Below, piece by piece: positions 20,332 through 30,588 of a stretch of 64,000 nt of DNA. Both the position numbers and the translations under genes were made by a program. The notes under the pieces are model-generated. The model saw only the letters and a program-made list of their open reading frames with translations. It was not told the DNA's origin and made no database searches. The DNA is from JAGQWW01 sp041392845. Its GTDB lineage: Bacteria; Bacteroidota; Bacteroidia; Chitinophagales; Saprospiraceae. The DNA is taken from NCBI GenBank assembly GCA_041392845.1, contig JAWKLG010000009.1, positions 62,001-126,000 of the forward strand, given 5' to 3'. The first letter of the stretch is position 1. Every line of letters begins with the position of its first letter.

Positions 20332-20559
20332 ATGGCTGAATATAAGGTTGTTTGTGTCACAATGCAACGGATCCTTTCTACCAAGGTATCAAAAGACGAA
20401 GCCTTAAGATTGGCAACTTCCCACAGGCGGCGTTATGGTCATGAAGTGAATTATTTTGAAACTACAGAAGTAGAGGAGAAGCCTACCGGAAAAGAATTAT
20501 TAAATGATGAAGTAGAGAAGGCAGTAAAATTTGAAATTTCAATGGATGAAGAAGAATAA
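20332..20559 (+). CDS. Small conserved-looking hypothetical protein
   Basis: A 75-residue soluble protein beginning MAEYKVVCVTMQRI and ending in a very acidic tail (ISMDEEE). I do not recognise a family. It has no signal peptide or membrane helix. Its coding end overlaps the start of the next gene by 14 nt, so translation of the two is probably coupled. Codon use looks like its neighbours. Confidence 0.7.
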   Translation: MAEYKVVCVTMQRILSTKVSKDEALRLATSHRRRYGHEVNYFETTEVEEKPTGKELLNDEVEKAVKFEISMDEEE

Positions 20560-21460
20560 ACTCATAGGCGTTTTGCTGGCTTTTTCTATTTTTATTTCGG
20601 GCGCACTGCCAGCTCAGGACGTTCAACTAGGACATGCCCTCAATTTGTCCATTAGTTTCCCGCAAAAATTCAGATTCAATATCTCATACAATCTGAATGC
20701 TCAAACAAGTTTCCGAATCAATAAATCCCTTGGATTTAGTCCCATTGCTGACCTGAAAGTGAGCGTTTTTAAAAATCATCTGGGAAGTTCAGTAACCAAG
20801 ACTTTTTCTACCTGGCTGAATGGAAATATTGCTGTTTCTTATGGCGGTGTTTTTAGTGGCAAGGAACGAAATTCGGACAGCTTTCTGCCAATCTTTACTA
20901 CCAACTATGCCAATGCACTCAACAACCGGTACTGTTGGAATTTTGGATTTACAACATCCTACATTTTTCATTTGGGTATTGTAGATAAGGAAGTGCCCAC
21001 TCAAAAATTGGGTAACTTTTTGGCTTCTGTCGGTGACCTTTACTTGGTTTATTACAACGATGGCGGTCCGGTACTTAAATTTTTTGGGGATGGTGAAGAT
21101 CGTTATTGGACAGGAGGCATAGGAATTGGTTATACCCATTGGGACAATGGTCAGCGACATCAGTTCGAAATTTCTTTTGACAAGTTTACCGGATTCAATA
21201 AACATGCATTCGAAGCCACAGGATTGTTGTTCATCGACAATGTTATCTATAAAAGTTTGGAACAAATAAGTTACACCACAGGAAAACTGAGTTTCAAATA
21301 TCTCAATCATCAAAATGGAGTAGGGGTTTCTATGAACGTTTGGAATTTACCATTTGACTTGCAGGATCTACTTCATCGGAATGTGTCAAATAATCCCTAC
21401 CATCATAAAATTGAAAACCAATACATTGATGCGGAGTTCTACAAATTTTTCAACTTATGA
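20546..21460 (+). CDS. Exported protein with a toxin-23-like region (tentative)
   Basis: A 304-residue exported protein. ATG 20546 is chosen because it is followed directly by a signal peptide (KKNKLIGVLLAFSIFISGALPAQ). The middle part contains YYNDGGPVLKFFGDGEDRYW, then a TGGIGIGYTHWDNG stretch and DKFTGFNK. This resembles what I recall of the region annotated as polymorphic toxin type 23 in Bacteroidota, but the match is by eye. The strand-rich remainder could equally be a small outer-membrane barrel. It overlaps the upstream small gene and shares an ATGA overlap with the downstream lipoprotein, so the three form a unit. Confidence 0.65.
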   Translation: MKKNKLIGVLLAFSIFISGALPAQDVQLGHALNLSISFPQKFRFNISYNLNAQTSFRINKSLGFSPIADLKVSVFKNHLGSSVTKTFSTWLNGNIAVSYGGVFSGKERNSDSFLPIFTTNYANALNNRYCWNFGFTTSYIFHLGIVDKEVPTQKLGNFLASVGDLYLVYYNDGGPVLKFFGDGEDRYWTGGIGIGYTHWDNGQRHQFEISFDKFTGFNKHAFEATGLLFIDNVIYKSLEQISYTTGKLSFKYLNHQNGVGVSMNVWNLPFDLQDLLHRNVSNNPYHHKIENQYIDAEFYKFFNL

Positions 21461-22575
21461 GAAATCTGATAATCATTTTGGTGGCCTCATCTTTTTTCCT
21501 GGGCTGTAAAAATTACAAGTACCTGAGTAAAGGGTATTTTGACTTGGGGAACAAAACAGGCAAAGAATCCTATTTCATAACGGATCAAAGTCATTTGAGA
21601 AGCCAAACCAGCCCACAAAATGATCTGCCTAAAATTTTTGAAGGTCCAAATTCTTATTTCGTTTGGAACACAGTGCGTTACAATAAACCAATAAAGAAAC
21701 AAGTAGTAAAACAAAATGACACTACCTATATAGATTATGGTGAAACCTTCTCCAGCTTCAAAACTTTAAAAAATGAAGATTTAAAATCACTTCCACCTGA
21801 ATCTATGGACTATTTGATAGGAGAAAGGAACATTTTAAAAAATTATCTTTTTTTTATCGACGATTATCGCTGTATCTACATAAGTGAGGATGATGACAGG
21901 AATACCGAAAACCTGGGCCCTTTATATTTAATGTACAATGAAACCTACAACCCTTATAAAGAAATCAATGGATCTTACAAACAAATGTTGAGAGGGTATT
22001 ATACTTTAAAAGGAGATTCTATTTTCATAGATTTCGAATTTGACAAGCATTTTTTTATCAAGGGTATTGTTGAAAATAATCAAAAAATTAAGTTTAAAAA
22101 GATTTTTGTTCCGGCTGAATCGAGGTTTAAAAAGGCAGGAATTAATCCTACTTTTTATGATTTTGAAGATTTTATATCCATGGAGGCCCTGCCGGTTTTT
22201 GAAAAACCAAATCCAAATGACATCATAGTCGATCAGATGTTCAGTCTTTATTTTGGCTTTAATCCAAATCGACCCGACAAAGGGGATTATTCTTCACTCC
22301 ACAACCAAATAGTTTTAAAATTGGGAAAGGATATTGGAGTAAATGAGCGGTATCAAATACTAGATATCCAATATGATTTTTCTGATAATTTCAATCCAAA
22401 AAGAATCTACACTTTTGTAGTCCAGGATGAAAATGGAAGACAAGGCCAACAGACCTACCAGGTCGAAGAACCTTTGGCCCTCGGATACGTTGATAAGGAT
22501 AACTTTATGAATAATCATATTAGAAAAGAAGAAAATAAAAAATCAGAACTCAAAAGTTTGATAGATACCTGGTAA
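21457..22575 (+). CDS. Hypothetical lipoprotein
   Basis: A 372-residue protein with a lipoprotein signal ending ASSFFLGC. I do not recognise a domain. The body is rich in aromatic and charged residues with several Y-rich stretches. Its start codon overlaps the stop of the upstream exported gene (ATGA), so the two are translationally coupled and probably act together in the envelope. Function is unknown. Confidence 0.75.
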   Translation: MRNLIIILVASSFFLGCKNYKYLSKGYFDLGNKTGKESYFITDQSHLRSQTSPQNDLPKIFEGPNSYFVWNTVRYNKPIKKQVVKQNDTTYIDYGETFSSFKTLKNEDLKSLPPESMDYLIGERNILKNYLFFIDDYRCIYISEDDDRNTENLGPLYLMYNETYNPYKEINGSYKQMLRGYYTLKGDSIFIDFEFDKHFFIKGIVENNQKIKFKKIFVPAESRFKKAGINPTFYDFEDFISMEALPVFEKPNPNDIIVDQMFSLYFGFNPNRPDKGDYSSLHNQIVLKLGKDIGVNERYQILDIQYDFSDNFNPKRIYTFVVQDENGRQGQQTYQVEEPLALGYVDKDNFMNNHIRKEENKKSELKSLIDTW

Positions 22576-22588
22576 ATATTGAAATTTT

Positions 22589-23083
22589 ATGCTTTCTCAA
22601 AATAAACCAATCTTCAATACATTCTCTCCTCAATCAAGAGTCTGGATATATTTAGCCAATCGTGATTTAAAGGAGGCCGAAGTTCAGGCCATTCAGCCTG
22701 TATTGGATCAGTTTTCACAAAAATGGGCCAGCCACAATCGTCAATTGAAAGCGGGTGCTGATGTGCTTTACAATCGTGCCATCGTTTTAATGGTAGATGA
22801 AACACAGGCAGGTGCCAGTGGTTGTTCTATAGATTCTTCTGTTCATTTTTTACAAGGACTGGGCAACGAATTGGGCGTTTCTTTTTTTGAAAGATTTGCA
22901 TTTGGTGTTCAAACCAATGAGCAGATCAAATTTATGAACAAGGAAGAGTTGAAGGCAGCTTATGATTCTAACGAAATAAGTGATGAGACCCTTGTTTTTG
23001 ACAACCTTGTAAGCACCAAAGAAGCTTTGGATGCACAAGCATGGAAGCCATTGAAGGACAGTTGGTTGAAGCGGATGGTTTAA
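22589..23083 (+). CDS. Conserved Bacteroidota protein of unknown function
   Basis: A 164-residue soluble protein with the conserved segments SRVWIYLANRDLKEAEV, WASHNRQLKAGADVLYNR, LMVDETQAGASGCSIDSSVH and PLKDSWLKRM. In databases this family is often labelled 'ABC transporter ATPase', but no P-loop is visible here, so that name looks wrong. The cysteine in GASGCSIDSS is conserved in the family as I recall it. It lies 13 nt after a lipoprotein gene. Confidence 0.8.
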   Translation: MLSQNKPIFNTFSPQSRVWIYLANRDLKEAEVQAIQPVLDQFSQKWASHNRQLKAGADVLYNRAIVLMVDETQAGASGCSIDSSVHFLQGLGNELGVSFFERFAFGVQTNEQIKFMNKEELKAAYDSNEISDETLVFDNLVSTKEALDAQAWKPLKDSWLKRMV

Positions 23084-23162
23084 TCGGTTAATTGTCCATT
23101 TTTATAGAAAAATTTGGATGGACCCTTATTTATAATCCATTTTGCCGGCACAATTAAAATCT

Positions 23163-23627
23163 ATGTTTGGTAAAGTAAAAAAGTGGCTGGGAATCGAAGG
23201 CGTAAAAGTCGAACTTGAAATTCCTACAGAAGTTTCCGCAAAAAAAGGCTCAATAGACGGAGTACTCCATATGTATTCCATGAGTGAACAAAAAGTAAGC
23301 AGACTTCGCGTCAAAGTAATAGAGCGTTACAAAAGAGGCAGAGGAAAAGAAAAACTCACCGACGAATATACCATTGGAACCATAGAATTGGAACAGGATT
23401 TTGAAATCATGCCTGATCAACCCTTGATGGTCGAATTCAATGTGCCTTTCAAAGTGACAAAATCAGATATGGAAGAATTGGGCGACCGAAATATCCTTTT
23501 AAAAGGTATCATTGGTCTGGCCAAAACTGCTTATAGCGTCCGTTCTGAATTCAGGGTGGAGGCAGAAGTAGAAGTTGATGGTGTTGCTTTGGATCCTTTT
23601 GACAAAAGACCCATTTTAATCAAGTAG
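23163..23627 (+). CDS. Spo0M-like arrestin-fold protein
   Basis: A 154-residue protein beginning MFGKVKKWLGIEGVKVELE, with SIDGVLHMYSMSEQKVSRLRVKVIERY, typical of the Spo0M/SpoOM family of arrestin-like beta-sandwich proteins. Their role outside Bacillus is unclear. ATG 23163 is preferred to an upstream TTG. It converges on a minus-strand lipoprotein gene, whose stop is immediately adjacent. Confidence 0.7.
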   Translation: MFGKVKKWLGIEGVKVELEIPTEVSAKKGSIDGVLHMYSMSEQKVSRLRVKVIERYKRGRGKEKLTDEYTIGTIELEQDFEIMPDQPLMVEFNVPFKVTKSDMEELGDRNILLKGIIGLAKTAYSVRSEFRVEAEVEVDGVALDPFDKRPILIK

Positions 23628-24509
23628 TTATTGATTCTTGGCTTCCAGTTCTTTTAAGATTTCCTCATCTGATTTTCCAAGATTAGCCAGCATCGCCTTT
23701 GCAGATTCAGCAAATGGATGTTGAGGATAGCTGTTTATAAATGTCTCATAAGACTCTCGGGCCCTGTCATAATCTTTTAAGTCTGAATCATAGGTAAAGG
23801 CTTCCATGAACTTTGCATCCCCTGCTTTAGGAGAATTTGGATAGTCCATATACACCCATTGGAACAAATCAATTACCTGTTCTTTTTCACCAAGATTCCT
23901 GGATATGGTGGCAGCATCAATAAGGAATTGAGGACAAAGGCTGTCCTTTGGCTGCGATAGCACAAAATTTTCGCAAGCCATCACAAATTCTCGAGCCACA
24001 CTTTTATTAAAACTGGCAGTAGAGTCAGAAAAAATCTTTTTTGCAAAACTTCTCAAGCGCATATCGATGGGAGGTACGTTTTCCAGACCAGCTTTGTAGG
24101 TCTCCAGCCCTTCAGTTTGCGGATAAGTATTCAATACGCCTTGTCTGATAAGGGAAGCCTGAGTAGGTTTTTTTAGATCCTTTTCCCAAACATCAGCCAG
24201 AGTCATAAGATTGTTGGCTCTATCTGGATAAACCACATGTTCTTTTAAAACCTGACTCATCCAATTTACGGCTTCCTGAGAAAGACCTTTTTCCCTCAAA
24301 GCTCCAACGGTTTGATTGAACACCGAACCAATATTTTCACTCGAAGTGATTTCTTTTTCAGCTGCAAGGATCAGCGCATTTTTGTTTTCATTGCTTGGCT
24401 CGTTTTTAAAGGTCTCAATCGCACTTGCCAAACCTTCATTTGAGGCAGAATCATTGTTGCACGAAGCAAGAAGAATAGAAAAAATAGCTAAAAAGAAAAA
24501 GTTTTTCAT
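23628..24509 (-). CDS. TPR-containing lipoprotein
   Basis: A 293-residue protein. ATG at 24509 begins a clear lipoprotein signal (MKNFFFLAIFSILLASC). The body is helical; the last third shows TPR-type repeats (DYDRARESYETFINSYPQHP, FAESAKAMLANLG) like those in BamD/YbgF-type periplasmic proteins. Its partner is unknown. It is followed upstream by another exported gene, with 75 nt between. Confidence 0.75.
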   Translation of the reverse strand: MKNFFFLAIFSILLASCNNDSASNEGLASAIETFKNEPSNENKNALILAAEKEITSSENIGSVFNQTVGALREKGLSQEAVNWMSQVLKEHVVYPDRANNLMTLADVWEKDLKKPTQASLIRQGVLNTYPQTEGLETYKAGLENVPPIDMRLRSFAKKIFSDSTASFNKSVAREFVMACENFVLSQPKDSLCPQFLIDAATISRNLGEKEQVIDLFQWVYMDYPNSPKAGDAKFMEAFTYDSDLKDYDRARESYETFINSYPQHPFAESAKAMLANLGKSDEEILKELEAKNQ

Positions 24510-24583
24510 CACTTGAAAATTTTCCCAAAGGTAATTAAGAGCAGCAATTTTTATAATATTTAAAAAATGGTCTTGTCGGATGC

Positions 24584-26089
24584 TTAACGTGGAATGTATT
24601 CGAAACATCCAATGTCCGGAGTTGCATTGTCTCTTACCACACCTTCCAGATCAAAACCGATTCCCGGAATTGGAATAGCCTGCTTTTCTGCAATGGATAA
24701 ACTATCAAGGTGATAATCATCTTCACTTGGATTTTCAAAAAGGATGTCCTGGCTGGTTGCATTGATGCAAGGAATACAATTCTGGAAGAAATCAGGGAAC
24801 CCTCCCTTATCAGGATCCAATAATTCGCGAACCTTTACGATGCAGTTTTCAAAGTTGTAGTCAAAACCTGCATTGTTAAATTCATAATCTACCAGCGATA
24901 ATTCATCATTTCTACTGCCAAAGATGATGCTGTTTTGAAAATCTGCTTTTAATCGGTAAGCATTGATGTTGTCGCAAAAAGGAGGATCGTAACAAACTCC
25001 GTTTGATAAAGAAACTGCAGGGGCATCCACTCCATAGCTGGCGAAGGTGCAATATTTGAAGTTGTAATTTCCTCCAAATGCAATTTGAAGAGAACTGGCT
25101 CCATTGCTGTGTACAAGGCAGTTCTCCGCGTTTATCGTAGAATGAATTCCTGCCAATCCTGCACTGCTGGTATTATAAATCTGCACATTACGCATGGTCA
25201 AAACTGCATTGGAATCTACGGCAACTCCCAGAATGGAGTTTTTAATCGTGGTATGATTGAAGATATTTCCGATGCTTTTATTGTCGATAATGATACCGGA
25301 CCATTGTCCCGAACGATTTTCAAATTCATCTTCCAATCTGTCACCCTGGATGGTGACCGGTTTTTCTAATGTCCCGTTTACCTGCAAACGTCCATCTTCC
25401 AAAACAATGATCAATCCATCGTTGTAAACTCCAAGCTGCGTATTTCTGGTGATTCCACCATGCACATAAATTTGAGTTCCTTCCGGAATGCTTAACAAAC
25501 AATTGTCAATTGCAAGGATTCCATAAATAACATAGGGTTTGGGATCGTCCCAGGTTACGGTAGGGGAAGTGCAGGGTGACCAGATGCCGCCGCCACCAAA
25601 TCGGTTGGGGAAGTAATTGGCATTTTGTCCCCATGCTTCGAGTTTTACGATTTGACTTTCACCATTGGTTTGAAAAACGATGTCTTCATTGATTACGAAC
25701 GGACTTTCTGAAAGGGGAGCGTCCGGATTAACAGTTACTTCTGCAAAAACATAAATGGAATCGTTGGCATTGATCTCGACTCCTTCTTGCATGTTTCCTG
25801 GTATTCCATCTACATTGATGATGAATCTTGCTCCGGTGTGGTTCTCAAGACTTATTTTTTCAATTTTAATAGGCTTGTTATGCGGATTGTAGACCTTAAA
25901 GTATCTGGTAGAAGAACCAAGCTCCGTAAAAACTGTATCGAATCTTAAGGTATCCAAAGAAAACTCCAGTCCGGCACCCTGGTCAGTAATAAAATCTTCA
26001 TCCGGTCTGCAATTTTCAAATATGAAAATGGAGGAAATAAAAAACAACAGATATAAGAAGGTGAAATTAGAACGATGTATGATGTTCAT
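24584..26089 (-). CDS. Exported right-handed beta-helix protein
   Basis: A 501-residue protein starting MNIIHRSNFTFLYLLFF at ATG 26089, with a hydrophobic signal; a cysteine in FENCRPDED may be a lipid anchor, though the lipobox is not typical. The N-terminal 140 residues form a beta-sandwich-like domain (FKVYNPHNKPIKIEKISL). From about residue 165 onwards there are parallel beta-helix turns (PEGTQIYVHGG, HTTIKNSILGVAVD, MRNVQIYNTSSAGL). The C-terminus DIGCFEYIPR is typical of choice-of-anchor polysaccharide-binding or PL6-like helix proteins. Enzyme activity is not evident. It is 15 nt outside the stop of the WbqC gene. Confidence 0.78.
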   Translation of the reverse strand: MNIIHRSNFTFLYLLFFISSIFIFENCRPDEDFITDQGAGLEFSLDTLRFDTVFTELGSSTRYFKVYNPHNKPIKIEKISLENHTGARFIINVDGIPGNMQEGVEINANDSIYVFAEVTVNPDAPLSESPFVINEDIVFQTNGESQIVKLEAWGQNANYFPNRFGGGGIWSPCTSPTVTWDDPKPYVIYGILAIDNCLLSIPEGTQIYVHGGITRNTQLGVYNDGLIIVLEDGRLQVNGTLEKPVTIQGDRLEDEFENRSGQWSGIIIDNKSIGNIFNHTTIKNSILGVAVDSNAVLTMRNVQIYNTSSAGLAGIHSTINAENCLVHSNGASSLQIAFGGNYNFKYCTFASYGVDAPAVSLSNGVCYDPPFCDNINAYRLKADFQNSIIFGSRNDELSLVDYEFNNAGFDYNFENCIVKVRELLDPDKGGFPDFFQNCIPCINATSQDILFENPSEDDYHLDSLSIAEKQAIPIPGIGFDLEGVVRDNATPDIGCFEYIPR

Positions 26090-26103
26090 TTTTGTTTTTT
26101 CAG

Positions 26104-26742
26104 TTAAGAACCTTGTATACAACGGGACAGAACGAGCGAAGATGCAGGTCCCGCACAAAATATCAAATCAATAACACTTAAATTTTCCAAAAAGCCCTGT
26201 TTGTCTTCAAAAACCTGTCCGTAAGGAACCGATTGGAAGTGAGGATCCACAATTTTGTTTCTAGGGGAAATGAAATTTCTAAGGTCTGAAATTCCGGGTT
26301 CGGTTTCCTTTTGATACACTTCACAAATAGAATAATCCATTTTTAATCCAATTACTTTCTTTGCCCAATCCAGCATTTTTAAATTGAAATCCCAAAGGAA
26401 GGTTTCCTTTTTTTCAAAAAAAGGAATCAATTGATCTGCATAAAACTCAAAATAGGGAGCGCTGTTATAGGCAGTTTTAATAGAACGCCAATGTTGTGTC
26501 TGCCAATCTTGATCGTAAGCAATCTTTACTTCTTTAATGGAAGTCTGATTGTTTTTGCCTTTTTGTAAAGGTATGGACAGTCGTTTGGCTCCCAAACTGG
26601 TTGCTATCATACATCTGTTACGAAAACCACCTTTTGAATAATTTTCTGACCCTTCTAAAATAATTTCATCATACAAATACCATTTGCTCATGTATTGAAT
26701 GTTGGGCAGGTAATGTAATTCTATCAAGGCTCTTTTATCCAT
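26104..26742 (-). CDS. WbqC-family protein
   Basis: A 212-residue WbqC-like protein: HYLPNIQYMSKWYLYDEIILE, SKGGFRNRCMIAT and GAKRLSIPLQKGKN are conserved family segments, followed by HWRSIKTAYNSAPYFEFY. WbqC proteins are found in O-antigen and glycan loci, and their biochemical role is not settled. It lies 9 nt after the rhomboid gene and 14 nt before the beta-helix gene, so the three minus-strand genes probably form one operon. Confidence 0.9.
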   Translation of the reverse strand: MDKRALIELHYLPNIQYMSKWYLYDEIILEGSENYSKGGFRNRCMIATSLGAKRLSIPLQKGKNNQTSIKEVKIAYDQDWQTQHWRSIKTAYNSAPYFEFYADQLIPFFEKKETFLWDFNLKMLDWAKKVIGLKMDYSICEVYQKETEPGISDLRNFISPRNKIVDPHFQSVPYGQVFEDKQGFLENLSVIDLIFCAGPASSLVLSRCIQGS

Positions 26743-26751
26743 CTTCTATAT

Positions 26752-27375
26752 TTAAAAAGGGCTCATTGGGCCGGCCAACAATCTTTCAATGAAATTTTGG
26801 TAAAGCGGTGGTGCCTGAAAAATCGAATACAAGGCAAAAAATACAATTCCATAAAGGGCACCGTAAAAGTGAGCATTATGTGCGATGTTGTCGCCACCTC
26901 TTTTTGACATGTAGTTGGAATACCATAAATATCCCGCAACTAAAATTATGGCAGGAAGTGGAGGGAAAAAGAACCACTGCCATGGATCGATTAATACATA
27001 TCCAATTATCGTTGCAGAAGTTGCACCGGAAGCTCCCAGTGCACCATAAGAAGGATTGTTTTGATGTTGTGCATAGTCAATCAAAGAGGAAAATACTATA
27101 GCCGAAAGGTAAAAGATTATAAAAATCAAATTACCAAATTCTCCACTAAAGCCAAAAATGTAATTTTCACATATCTCGCCAAATTGAAAAAGGACAAACA
27201 TGTTGATAAGCAAATGAGTCCAATTCGCATGCACAAAACCATGCGTTACAAATCGGTAATATTCATTTCTTTGTTTAATGGCAAAAGGGTAAAGCATCAA
27301 TTGCCGTTTTACATCCGGCCTTTCAAAAGCATAATAAGAAATAATTGCTGTAATGATGACTAGTATGATGGTCAT
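26752..27375 (-). CDS. Rhomboid-family intramembrane serine protease
   Basis: A 207-residue membrane protein with about six helices. NWTHLLINMFVLFQFG carries the HxxxN-type helix 2 motif, GALGASGATSATIIG the GxSG active-site serine, and IAHNAHFYGALYG the partner histidine. Rhomboids cut transmembrane proteins inside the inner membrane. It is the first gene of the minus-strand operon with wbqC and the beta-helix gene. Confidence 0.93.
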   Translation of the reverse strand: MTIILVIITAIISYYAFERPDVKRQLMLYPFAIKQRNEYYRFVTHGFVHANWTHLLINMFVLFQFGEICENYIFGFSGEFGNLIFIIFYLSAIVFSSLIDYAQHQNNPSYGALGASGATSATIIGYVLIDPWQWFFFPPLPAIILVAGYLWYSNYMSKRGGDNIAHNAHFYGALYGIVFFALYSIFQAPPLYQNFIERLLAGPMSPF

Positions 27376-27522
27376 ATATGAATGGTTTTAAAGCAGTGGT
27401 CTTTGTAAATTAGCATTTTAAGAAAAAAATAAGGTACCACCCAACCCGGGTGATTTAATTTGCGTGATAAAGGTAGAAGCATGCGTCTAAAATTAACATC
27501 TCTTGTTTAAAAAAATATCATA

Positions 27523-30508
27523 ATGAAAATACAAAGACTTATTTGGCTCCTTTTGTTTTGCATAAGTACCAGTCTTTCCTTTGCCCAAACCTACACTGTA
27601 AATGTTTTAGGGCAGATTATGGATGTAGACGGAACGCCGATAGAGGGGCAAAATGTTACCCTTTCTACCGATTCTGTTTTTAATTTTATTTATAGCAATA
27701 ATGTAATTACGGATGCAAACGGAGGTTTTACTGATCAATTTGAGGTGCCAAACTCTGTACCGGTTGGATTCCTTTTAGCAGAAACTGAAGATTGTAATGG
27801 TAGCACTATTGTAGACGTAGGCATTTGGGATATGGGAGGAATGGACACAATAGTTTACTACTTCGTTTTATGTGATACCAATGTGGTGAATCCCGACCCT
27901 TGTGGCGTAGATGTGATCTGCGATCCGGATGGCTCTCTATCAGCCTTGGCATGGGGAGAACCTCCGTTCACTTACTCCTGGAGTAATGGTGATTCAACTG
28001 AGATTATTTTTCCACAAGATACCGGAATGTATTGCGTGACTGTAACGGATGGTGCAGGATGCGAAACTACGGGATGTATCTATTTTTCAGGTATGATGAA
28101 TCCCGATACATGTTTTGCATTTATCAATGCCGTTAATGGTCCTTTTGGGCAAATTCTGGAAGTCCTTGCATTTGGAGAAGCTCCTTTCCAATATACCTGG
28201 AGTAATGGAGATACCAGTAGTTTTATTTATCTCCAACAAGGTGATACTAGTTTATATTGTGTAACTGTGGTAGATGCAACTGGTTGTGAATCTGTTGCTT
28301 GCAACTCTTTCAATCCTCCACCATCTTGTAGTATTGATATCTATGTCGATGTAGCAGGCAATTTAAATACAACTGCTCAAGGATTGCCACCTTTCAACTA
28401 TTTGTGGAATACCGGTGAAATAACGCATAGCATTCAGGTAAATAGTGCAGGAAACTATTGTGTTACAATTACAGATGCATCTGGATGTACCTCAACCGCC
28501 TGCTTTTATTATGACCCGCATCAAAATCCTGATTCCTGTGGCGTGTTTATAGTACCGATGCCAATGCCTTTGGAAATGGCCTATGAAGCCATTCCTAATG
28601 GTACCCCTCCATTTACTTTTGAATGGAGCAATGGTCAAACCGGGTCTCAGATCATAGTTGGAGAATTCTGATCCAAATATATATTGTGTTACCGTTACAG
28701 ATGCTACCGGTTGTGTAAGCACAGCCTGCACGGATTCATTCCCTCCTTATCCATGTTCTGTAGATATTGATATCAATGGTGGCACTTTAACAGCGAATCC
28801 TTCCGGAACTCCTATCGATATTCATTGGAATACCGGAGAAAATACCCTTTCGATTCAGCCTCAATTGCCAGGTCTTTATTGTGTGGACATAATAGATTCA
28901 ACTGGGTGTGCAGCGACAAATTGTATTTGGTTTGATCCGGATTCTAGTGCATGTGCGGCTTATATAATTTTGGATTCTTTGGATGCCAATGGAACAACTT
29001 ACCTGTCTGCAGGAGGTACCGGGAATGCTCCTTATACCTTTACCTGGAGCAATGGCGATACCAACCAAAGTACCAGTTATCCACCAAATACTAATTTGTT
29101 CTGTGTAACTGTAACCGATGCAGACGGTTGTGAGGCAATTGCTTGTGATTCTACCTTCTTCAATTTCTGTGAGGTATATGTAGTACCAAATGCCAATGGG
29201 GGATTGTCAGCACAACCAACCGGATTTGCTCCTTTCAATTATGAATGGTCAACCGGTGAAAATACCCAATCCATAATGGTTAACAACTTTGGATTGTATT
29301 GTGTGACCGTAACAGATGCAAGTGGATGTACTAGCTCCAGTTGCTTCGATTTTCAACCTCCGTTTATCGATAGTTGTGAAGTAGTCATTTGGGATGTTTA
29401 TCTTGGTGGGAATGAGCACTTATTAGAAGCGCTTCCTTTTGGTGAAGCACCATTTACATATAACTGGAGCATAGGAGAAACTACTTCTTCTGTCCAGGTT
29501 ACCAGTCCTGGAACCTATTGTGTGACAGTAACTGATGCTACTGGATGTGCAGCTAGTTCTTGTGTTTCCATTCAATCTCCAACCAATACTACTATCCGCG
29601 GATTTGTATATACAATAGATTCTACTTTCAACCTGCCATTTATCAATGGTTATGCAGTATTGTATCAATTTGATATCAATGGAAATGTAGAACCGGTAGA
29701 TACAACGCAGCTTGGTAACTTGTTGAATACTCCAAGTTATGATTTTGGAGATCGCGATCCAGGTGACTACTTGGTACAGGTTGTTCCCGATGATGCAAAT
29801 TTGATTCCTACCTATCATTTTGCAAGCTCTCTTTGGGATCAAGCAGATGTAATTTCTATACCCTATGCTGGTCCCGGTAATTTTGATGTGGCCATCTTTA
29901 ATTTCCAGCCTCGTCCCGGACCGGGTAGTATCTCAGGTCTTGTGAATAAAGTACCTGGCTTCAATGGTGGAGTAGGGCCTCGTAGTAACAATCCGGAAGA
30001 AGGAGTTCATGTATTGCTATTTGATCTTCTTACAGATGAGTTGTTGGATTTCAGAACCTCGGATGCTGATGGCAATTTCTCTTTCCCTGATTTGGCATAC
30101 GGACAATACAGAGTTATGGTGGATATTCCGGGACATAACAGAGCTTGGGTAGATGTAATGCTAAGTCCAACCCGCCCAAATGCTGACAATTTGTTGGTTG
30201 AAATAACTGAAGGTGGTGTAGACTTTACAACTACCAGTTTGGATGATTTGGTTGAAGAGCAAAGTTTGATTCTTTATCCGAATCCGGTAAAAGAAAGTCT
30301 TAATCTTCGATGGAAAGCGAATGCTTCTGATGAGATTTTTGTAACCATTACAGATGTAAATGGAAGGTTGATTAAGAAAACTCAATTCACCCTGACAAGT
30401 GGTGAGAACAATCTTAATCTCAATGTGCAAAATCTTCAGGACGGATTATACTTTTTGAATTTAACAGACGGACAAACCACTTTGTCCAACAGATTTATAA
30501 AGAATTAG
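27523..30508 (+). CDS. T9SS-secreted repeat protein, one apparent frameshift
   Basis: About 994 residues once a +1 insertion near 28660 is repaired. After a signal peptide (ending SFAQ) comes a carboxypeptidase-regulatory-like fold. Eight repeats of roughly 65-80 residues follow, each ending YCVTVTDATGC or a close variant and each with four cysteines and a PPF.Y.WSNG core. The later part has Cna-B-like folds (GQYRVMVDIPG) and a C-terminal T9SS type A sorting domain (LILYPNPVKESLNLRW ... NRFIKN). It is therefore exported by T9SS and anchored on or shed from the cell surface. The repeats resemble SprB-type adhesin units. A terminator hairpin follows. Confidence 0.92.
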
Positions 30509-30532
30509 AATTCTGGCTTGAATTCCGGCATT

Positions 30533-30570
30533 TCAGGGGGAGTTTTCCCCCTGATTTGCTTTTGATTTTT
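30533..30570 (+). terminator. Intrinsic terminator after T9SS repeat protein
   Basis: TCAGGGGGA (30533-30541) pairs with TCCCCCTGA (30546-30554) around a 4-nt loop, then a T-rich stretch. It separates the adhesin gene from the sigma factor gene. Confidence 0.75.
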
Positions 30571-30588
30571 ACTTGTAAGTGCAATTTA

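Noticed and set aside
22589..23083. ABC transporter ATPase, the name often given to this protein family.
   Set aside because: No Walker A, Walker B or signature motif is present in its 164 residues.
28640..28700. Programmed ribosomal frameshift in the T9SS repeat protein.
   Set aside because: No slippery heptamer or strong downstream structure is seen; similar one-base breaks occur in unrelated housekeeping genes.
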